Shown here one piece after another: positions 57,600 through 64,000 of a stretch of DNA of 64,000 nt. The position numbers and the translations under genes were made by a program. Position 1 is the first letter of the stretch. The number at the start of each line of letters is the position of its first letter. The stretch covers positions 4,470,001 to 4,534,000 of the forward strand of contig BSQZ01000001.1 in assembly GCA_033239005.1 (NCBI GenBank), given 5' to 3'. The notes under the pieces are model-generated. The model had not been told where the DNA came from. It saw only the letters and a program-made list of their open reading frames with translations, and made no database searches. The DNA is from Lamellibrachia satsuma (lineage: Eukaryota > Annelida > Polychaeta > Sabellida > Siboglinidae).

Positions 57600-57780
57600 C
57601 ACAGGCTACCAGATCTTTCAACCAAGTAGCATGGCTGGCTACCAGGTACCACAGCTGGCTACCAGGTAGCACGGCTGGCTACCAGGTAGCATGGCTGGCT
57701 ACCAGGTAGCATGGCTGGCTACCAGGTAGCATGACTGACTAATAGGTAGCATGGCTGATTATTAGGTAGCATGGATGGCT
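57600..57780. repeat. Minisatellite, 20-bp unit, 9 copies
   Basis: Unit TACCAGGTAGCATGGCTGGC. Confidence 0.93.
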
Positions 57781-58054
57781 ACATCTCTCTGCACTTATGC
57801 ACACGCGTGACCTACTTTGGGTACTTGTCAAACTTCGCAAACCCAGAATTATATTGAAAATTTTTTTTGTTCAGTCAATGTTACACATAACTCTCATACA
57901 AACAGGGTAGATTTATGCATGCTATTTGTCTGTGTGGAGGGCCTTAAAAACACTGTTAACGCATCATCCTATGTTTCTCTTGGTGGAAATAAACGAATGT
58001 GATTGACCGACTGCTGAAGGGATGTGTAAGAAACACCAGTGTCCACCCTGCACT

Positions 58055-58335
58055 GTCTTATATCTATGTGCTCCGACACTGCCTTGTATCTATGTGCTCA
58101 GACACTGCCTTGTATCTATGTGCTCCGACACTGCCTTGTATCTATGTGCTCAGACACTGCCTTGTATCTATGTGCTCAGACACTGCCTTGTATCTATGTG
58201 CTCAGACACTGCCTTGTATCTATGTGCTCAGACACTGCCTTGTATCTATGTGCTCAGACACTGCCTTGTATCTATGTGCTCCGACACTGCCTTGTATCTC
58301 TGTGCTCAGACACTGCCTTGTATCTATGTGCTCAG
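58055..58335. repeat. Minisatellite, 26-bp unit, 11 copies
   Basis: Unit CTATGTGCTCAGACACTGCC TTGTAT, nearly homogeneous. Confidence 0.95.
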
Positions 58336-59084
58336 CAACACAAGTGCAACAGATACTTCCACAAAGGGTGTAGCAGACAGTAGTGATAACCATCGGTGTG
58401 TGCACCAGAGGGCAGCACTGCTACAAGCACAAACCAATCAGATAAATCTATGGTTTATTCACATTTCTAATGGCATATAAGAAGCCCTTGGTGGCCGCGA
58501 CACCCCATGGGGCGGGGCACACGCCCCCACTGCTATGAGACACCCACAGGAGAGCTAGAGAAACCAGTCTAATACAGTCACCATAATGACAACCCGGTCA
58601 GCTGTCAACACATTGTAATACAGACACTGCCACAGATTGGTATATCAACGTTCTCTCAGGATATCTAGACGTATACTGCAGACTGGATGAACGATACAGG
58701 CAACATTACATTTCATCAGGTGATGTGGTTTGTAAAACCTGACTAAAAAGAAAAGTCACTGGTATTATAAAATAAATATTTACTGACTGCGAGGCATGTT
58801 AAAACGTTGGATACTGTGGTGTATTCTGGGGATGACTTTGACTGGTACTGTGTATCATGCTGAATATGATCTACAATGATTCAGATTTCAGCACAATATG
58901 TTTCTTGCTCAGTCAGGGTCTTGGGCCCACTAAATGCAATGTGGATATACTAATGCAGTTCCCCTGATGTTGGGGGTAACATCATTTTTTGTGTGTGGTA
59001 AACTTCAATTTACAGTAACATTTCTTGGAACGGCATGACACTTCCTGGAGTGACATCAACCTCACATACATGTCACTTGTGCCT

Positions 59085-59300
59085 AATAACAACCTGTATC
59101 CCCCCAATATCACATACATGCCACTTGTGTCCTAATAACAACCTGTATCCCCCCAATATCACATACATGCCACTTGTGTCCTAATAACAATCTGTATCCC
59201 CTCAATCTCACATACATGCCACTTGTGTCCTAATAACAATCTGTATCCCCTCAATCTCACATACATGTCACTTGTGTCCTAATAACAATCTGAATGCCTT
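59085..59300. repeat. Tandem repeat, 47-48-bp unit, 4-5 copies
   Basis: Unit CCCCCAATATCACATACATG CCACTTGTGTCCTAATAACA ACCTGTAT. It ends at the border of MITE copy 2. Confidence 0.92.
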
Positions 59301-59304
59301 CAAC

Positions 59305-59760
59305 AGGTCAAACCACAGTGCAAAATTGCACTGGTGGCCATGTTAAAGATTATAAGAAACTGATTATCAGAAACTTGACCATCAAATATTCTGAACTTTT
59401 CACAGCAACTGCCATCATCTCATTGACATGTTGACTAAGTTTTATCAAAATCACATACCTCCAGCTCTTTTAAAACACCCCAACGTGAGATACCCATCAA
59501 TGTTTACAAAAATATATATATATTCATGCACCCAAAAGGCCCATAACAGAAAAATCCCTCCATAAATCCCTCCACCTGTTAAACTCTAAAGAATGCACTA
59601 TTTCACAGCCAATAGCTTCTACAAACAAACCTGTGAATATGCCTACTCAAATGCGCTTATGTCACATCATATGAATTGCTTAATTTCACATATCACAATT
59701 TAATACACCCTACATTCGTGTGAAACAATAAACAGGAAGTTCAACTGTGGTCTGACCCCC
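59305..59760. mobile_element. MITE, copy 2, inverted relative to copy 1
   Basis: The reverse complement of the whole segment aligns with 49521-49970, with landmarks CTCCAGCTCTTTTAAAAC, CCTCCATAAATCCCTCCACC and GGAAGTTCAACTGTGGTCTG. Terminal inverted repeats persist (GGTCAAACCACAGTG; CTGTGGTCTGACCCC). Confidence 0.82.
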
Positions 59761-60016
59761 AATCTCGCATGCATGACCATTGACCAGTCACACAGGCAGT
59801 CGGATCCATTTGTACATGTTACGCCCCCTGGGGATCAAAGTCAGATTGATCCCAATGGCCACATTCAGTTTCCACATTTCTATTTCTCAAATGTGTTCAC
59901 AACCAGTTGTGTATCTAGGATCTCGATGGGATGCTCCCCCTAAATACACTACAGTTCACCTTTTTACCATAACCTTCCAAAAAAGACTGGGTATATTCTA
60001 CCACTGATTCAAGACA

Positions 60017-60017
<1 letters not shown>

Positions 60018-60052
<35 letters not shown>

Positions 60053-60070
60053 TGTATGTATGTATGTATG

Positions 60071-60110
<40 letters not shown>
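60018..60110. repeat. Compound microsatellite (TATG)n(TA)n
   Basis: About 13 TATG units run into about 18 TA units. Confidence 0.95.
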
Positions 60111-60112
<2 letters not shown>

Positions 60113-60224
60113 ATGCCAACATTTTTTTTAAAGATTTACTCAATATTAATAAACAAATACAAACATACATGTGTAATCATCCATAAAAATGTAAATTAAT
60201 GCCAGTGTCATATAGTATTTTGAC

Positions 60225-61480
60225 CCGGGGGTAAAATGACTGGGGGTCAAAATACTATACACTATATTGACCCATGGGTCACTTTACCACAGGTATTCCC
60301 CCATGGGAAAGTGACCCACCCTATAGGAAAACGACCCCCACAATCTATTTAAAGTACTAGAATATTAATTTTTTGTTGCAACATGATGCAACAGGTCATC
60401 CCTAACCATTTCAGATGAAAAACTACTACATGCACCAAGTTGATTTGTTGTGATTTGTAACTTAAATGGATCGTTCATTAGAAACAATGTGTCGACATTA
60501 CTTTTAAGTTAACATAAATGAACAATTATGTACATCAAGAACACATTATTTTATAAGATAATTTTGAGCCTGTTTTAAGAGTTCAACTTTTATATACATC
60601 TGTTCATTAGCACAATCAAATAGTAGACCTACGAGTATGTCTTTGTTATGACATTGGCATATAACTGCCTTACTATATTCATTTCAAAGTTCAGTATGTG
60701 TACAAATTAGTAGAATATTAATGACAGAAATAAAAAGTGATGATAAGTGTTTATTTTCATTATATTGGTGGGTTGAATTTTTGTAACGTGTCCTGGGTCA
60801 ATATACTATGGCATGAGGGTATGACCTGGGTTAATATACCATTCCATGGGGAAATGACCCGGGTCAATATACTATGCCATAAGGATATGACCCGGGTCAA
60901 TATACTATGTTATGAGGAAATGACCTGGGTCAATATACTATGCCATGAGGATATGACCCAGGTCAATATACTATGGTATGAGGAAATGACCCGGGTCAAT
61001 ATACTATGCTATGAGGATATGACTTGGGTCAATATACCATGCCATGAGGAAATGACCCAGGTTAATATAGTATGCCATGAGGATATGACCCAGGTCAATA
61101 TACTATGCCATGAGGATATGACCCAGGTCAATATACTATGCCATGAGGATATGACCTGGGTCAATATACCATGCCATGAGGAAATGACCTGGGTCAATAT
61201 ACTATGCCATGGGGAAATGACCCAGGTCAATATAGTATGCCATGAGGATATGACCCCCCTCCAGGCGTTAGCTTCATTTCAAAGTGCAGTACACTCAATT
61301 TCAAAGTGCAGTACTCAATTATCAAGTTGAATTCATTACAAATATTGCCTAAACTATATAGTGGTTGTGATTAATAAACTTACTATGAAGAAAGCACAAT
61401 ATAAACTAAAGAACATGGGGGTCACATTCCCATAGGGTGAGTCATTATACCAATATGTTATATTGACCCCCAGGTAATTT
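60225..61480. mobile_element. Inverted-repeat-bounded element with internal 33-bp array
   Basis: The left end (CTGGGGGTCAAAATACTATA, then CCCATGGGAAAGTGACCC and ACCCTATAGG) matches the reverse complement of the right end (CTGGGGGTCAATATAACAT, ACCCTATGGGAATGTGACCCCC). The interior is dominated by a 33-bp tandem array at 60780-61255. It may be a non-autonomous DNA element with a central satellite, or a satellite locus with inverted flanks. Confidence 0.5.
60780..61255. repeat. Minisatellite, 33-bp unit, about 14 copies
   Basis: Unit GACCCGGGTCAATATACTAT GCCATGAGGATAT. It contains the palindrome GACCCGGGTC and is embedded between inverted flanks with related GGGTCAATATA strings. Confidence 0.95.
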
Positions 61481-61794
61481 TTGGGAACTGTGACAGAATA
61501 AACATTGACAGAAGAAAGAAGAAACTTCAACTAGTCTGGTCCATAACTACATGACATGACAACACAATAAATCACTGTTGTTGGCCCAAGAATATCTAGT
61601 GCATGATAACAAGAGCAAATTGAACAAAGCACTTGTATTGTTGAAACAGTGGGTCAGGCTAATCAGTAAGCCCTTCGTGAACTCTGCAAACACAAACAAA
61701 ACACACCTGTCTTTGGCAGCAAACACACATGACTACAAACATGCTGACAGTGGATTTTCTGCAACATCATTGCTAGGATTATGACATGACAATA

Positions 61795-62160
61795 AGACAT
61801 TGTGGTGACATCATCACTGTGGTGACAAAATTATTGTGGTGACACAATCGCTACAGTGACAGCATTGCTGCCGTGACACCATCGCTGCAGTGACACCATT
61901 GTGGTGACATCATCGGTGCAGTGACACCATCGCGGCATTGACATCATCAGTGCATGGGTGTAGTGACACCATCACTGCGATGACACCATCGCTGCGGTGA
62001 CATCATCGGTTCAGTGACACCATCACTGCAGTGACTTCATTGCTATGGTGACACCATTTCTGTCATGATTCCACCAGTATGGTGACACCATTAATGTCAT
62101 GATTCCATCGCTATGGTGACACCATTACTGTCATGATTCCATCACTGCAGTGACACTACC
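61795..62160. repeat. Degenerate short tandem repeat, 14-17-bp units
   Basis: Units such as GTGACACCATCGCTGCA and GTGGTGACATCATCG, about 24 copies with much variation. Confidence 0.85.
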
Positions 62161-62169
62161 TTAACCCTG

Positions 62170-63095
62170 AGAACAGTTCTGTGTAGAGGCAATGCCAGCA
62201 CTTCACAAGAAAGTAAATATTAGCCTGCTTGCACCCATACAAAGAAATCCTGTTGGCTGTGATTAAACCTAATATCGTTTGCCCCCTTTTGAAGTCTTTA
62301 TTGATGGGATTAACCTCAAAGTGAAAGTTACTGCACAATCCTTGACAAAATGTATCCAAGCTACATTTTTTTAAGATAATGATGTTAAACAACGTTCACT
62401 TTACTAAAGAAATAAGTTACCAATATGTAGTTGGTAATCTCACTGATTTACCATTCTACAAGTCATTAACGTAGCAGACTGTTGATGTGGCAGCTTACAT
62501 TAAAACAACTAATACAGTAATATCTTATTGACACTCCTTCTATCAGACACACCTGGAAGCCTCAAATAATAATATGATTACTTTGACCTTGATCTACCTG
62601 CCACTCAACCACTCAACACAGCAGACGTTGCCATTGGTTTTATGGCATTCTCAGCTTTGTATTATTGGCAAAGCATCAATCAGCAGCAAAGATAAATTGC
62701 CCTGACCACCACAACACAACACCTGCCTGCATTCAACCACAACACCATTGATCTAACAGAAACCAAAGTTTCAATAGTTAATTCAATTATAATCATATCA
62801 TACCTTTGAAATTGGACTACGATATGCTCTATCCCAGGGTTTAATGGACTGTCTAAACTGGTTGTAATGGTATGTATTAAGATAACACTGATTTATGAAG
62901 GTGTTGGCAGATAATGGAATGATGCCATTCTGGAAGAACAGACTCATCCGTGCAAGGGTCAAGTACTGTGCACTGATGATTGTGACCAACAACAAAATCA
63001 GCATTATGAAGTGCTGCATGCTAAAGTTACAAAAACTAAAATCATGTCAGATAGATCACAGCCCAGGTGTCTTAATGGACCACAGTTCATCAATA
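62170..63095. other. Unique sequence without recognised gene
   Basis: Short open frames exist on both strands but lack family motifs or splice context. Confidence 0.55.
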
Positions 63096-63104
63096 TAACT
63101 TGAC

Positions 63105-63570
63105 CTGTTTATGAACATCAACCTGGCTGTTCTGTACATTCATAAACATCAACCTGGCTGTTCTGTACATTCATTAAAACATCGACCTTGCTGTTCTGTA
63201 TATTCATAAACACCAACCTGGCTGTTCTGTACATTCATAAACATCGACCTTGCTATTCTGTACATTCATAAACACCAACATGGCTGTTCTGTACATTCAT
63301 AAACATCAACCTGGCTGTTCTGTACATTCATAAACATCAACCTGGCTGTTCTGTACATTCATAAACATTGACCTAGCTGTTCTGTACATTCATAAACATC
63401 GACCTGGCTGTTCTGTACATCCATAAACATCAACCTGGCTGTTCTGTACATTCATAAACACCAACCTGGCTGTTCTGTACATTCATAAACATCGACCTGG
63501 CTGTTCTGTACATTCATAAACACCAACCTGGCTGTTCTGTACATTCATAAATATCCACCTGGCTGTTCTG
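63105..63570. repeat. Minisatellite, 31-bp unit, 15 copies
   Basis: Unit CTGGCTGTTCTGTACATTCA TAAACATCAAC. It is immediately followed by a perfect hairpin at 63575-63608. Confidence 0.95.
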
Positions 63571-63574
63571 TAAT

Positions 63575-63608
63575 CCCCATACACATGTCAGTGTATGGGG
63601 ATTATCAA
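63575..63608. repeat. Perfect inverted repeat, 14-bp arms
   Basis: TAATCCCCATACAC and its exact reverse complement surround a 6-base loop (ATGTCA), directly at the end of the 31-bp array. Confidence 0.85.
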
Positions 63609-64000
63609 TACATTGTCGAAATTGCAAATTTTAATGTTTATGATACGTACTGGAAACTTACTGATTAATAGTTTATATGGTGCAACAGAGATATTTGCAT
63701 CGTGGTTTGAGATGGCGTTCAAGCTTTGTGTGCTTGAAGTGACATTTCATGTCAACTGCCTTCATTCACTGACGTAGATATAAAACAGTGGTTGCATCGA
63801 TATCCCGAAGAGAGGTATGCATGCAAATATGATCGCGAACTGGCATGCGACTGAATTATATTAATAGCTTTTGGCCTGGTGACTATGAACAGTTTTTGAA
63901 ATGTCACTGACGGTGGAGCGCCACTGACAGCAGTGGTTTCACAAAACAATTTAACGAAAATATATTGTGAAGTAAATAAAAGTAACGGTGTAAAAAGTCG

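Noticed and set aside
58480..58560. GC-rich patch considered as a tRNA or promoter
   Set aside because: No cloverleaf, A/B boxes or core promoter elements could be drawn.
60737..61330. Repeat ORF with an 11-residue period
   Set aside because: This is the 33-bp array read in frame. It is embedded in inverted non-coding flanks.
62156..62392. Minus-strand 78-codon open frame
   Set aside because: No recognisable family, no splice context, and a composition typical of AT-rich chance frames.
62795..63019. Minus-strand 73-codon frame with SLFFQNGIIPL, vaguely like a LINE RT C-terminus
   Set aside because: No second motif or neighbouring RT block supports it.

Overview
The window is eukaryotic nuclear DNA, most likely from an invertebrate animal. 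A lophotrochozoan or similar genome is my guess and is not proven. The reasons are an intron-rich gene with GT-AG splicing, tRNA-derived SINEs, CR1-like and RTE-like LINE remnants, TTAA-flanked DNA elements and an extreme density of minisatellites. There is no sign of prokaryotic organisation.

One real gene dominates. It lies on the minus strand, and 27 coding exons with matching splice phases run from 42350 down to 693, giving about 1,238 codons. It encodes an RGS-homology Rho guanine-nucleotide exchange factor, the family of human ARHGEF1/11/12, fly RhoGEF2 and worm RHGF-1. In N-to-C order I read the last strand of a PDZ domain, a coiled coil, a low-complexity linker, the RGS-like domain, a complete zinc-binding C1 domain, a second linker, a DH catalytic domain and a PH domain. 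The C-terminus after the PH domain lies beyond the left edge. The PDZ core was not found. A possible first coding exon sits at 55809-55881. From the known family, the protein would link heterotrimeric G-protein alpha subunits (RGS-like domain) and membrane signals (PDZ, C1, PH) to activation of Rho (DH).

Layout by region. 0-3 kb: PH exons, a SINE with perfect 13-bp target duplications, a second SINE and a LINE 3' tail. 3-7.6 kb: DH exons, with minisatellites filling the introns. 7.6-8.3 kb: an antisense LINE remnant. 8.7-17 kb: linker exons among large arrays. 19.7-20.6 kb: C1 exons. 21.3-25.5 kb: RGS-like exons. 28.6-35.7 kb: linker exons, a TTAA-flanked element carrying a long hairpin, and more arrays. 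37.8-39.3 kb: a broken CR1-like LINE. 40-42.4 kb: coiled-coil and PDZ-end exons and a second TTAA-type element. 42.4-64 kb: no confident gene, but LINE and SINE remnants, several terminal-inverted-repeat elements and about a dozen arrays.

The most unusual property is that about 18 of 26 introns of this one gene carry tandem arrays, nearly all with different units. One intron (5686-6102) is almost entirely a 40-bp repeat. At exon 3 (40077-40205) the array repeats the 5' splice site itself, giving a ladder of decoy donors. I see no CRISPR, operon, rRNA or functional tRNA gene.
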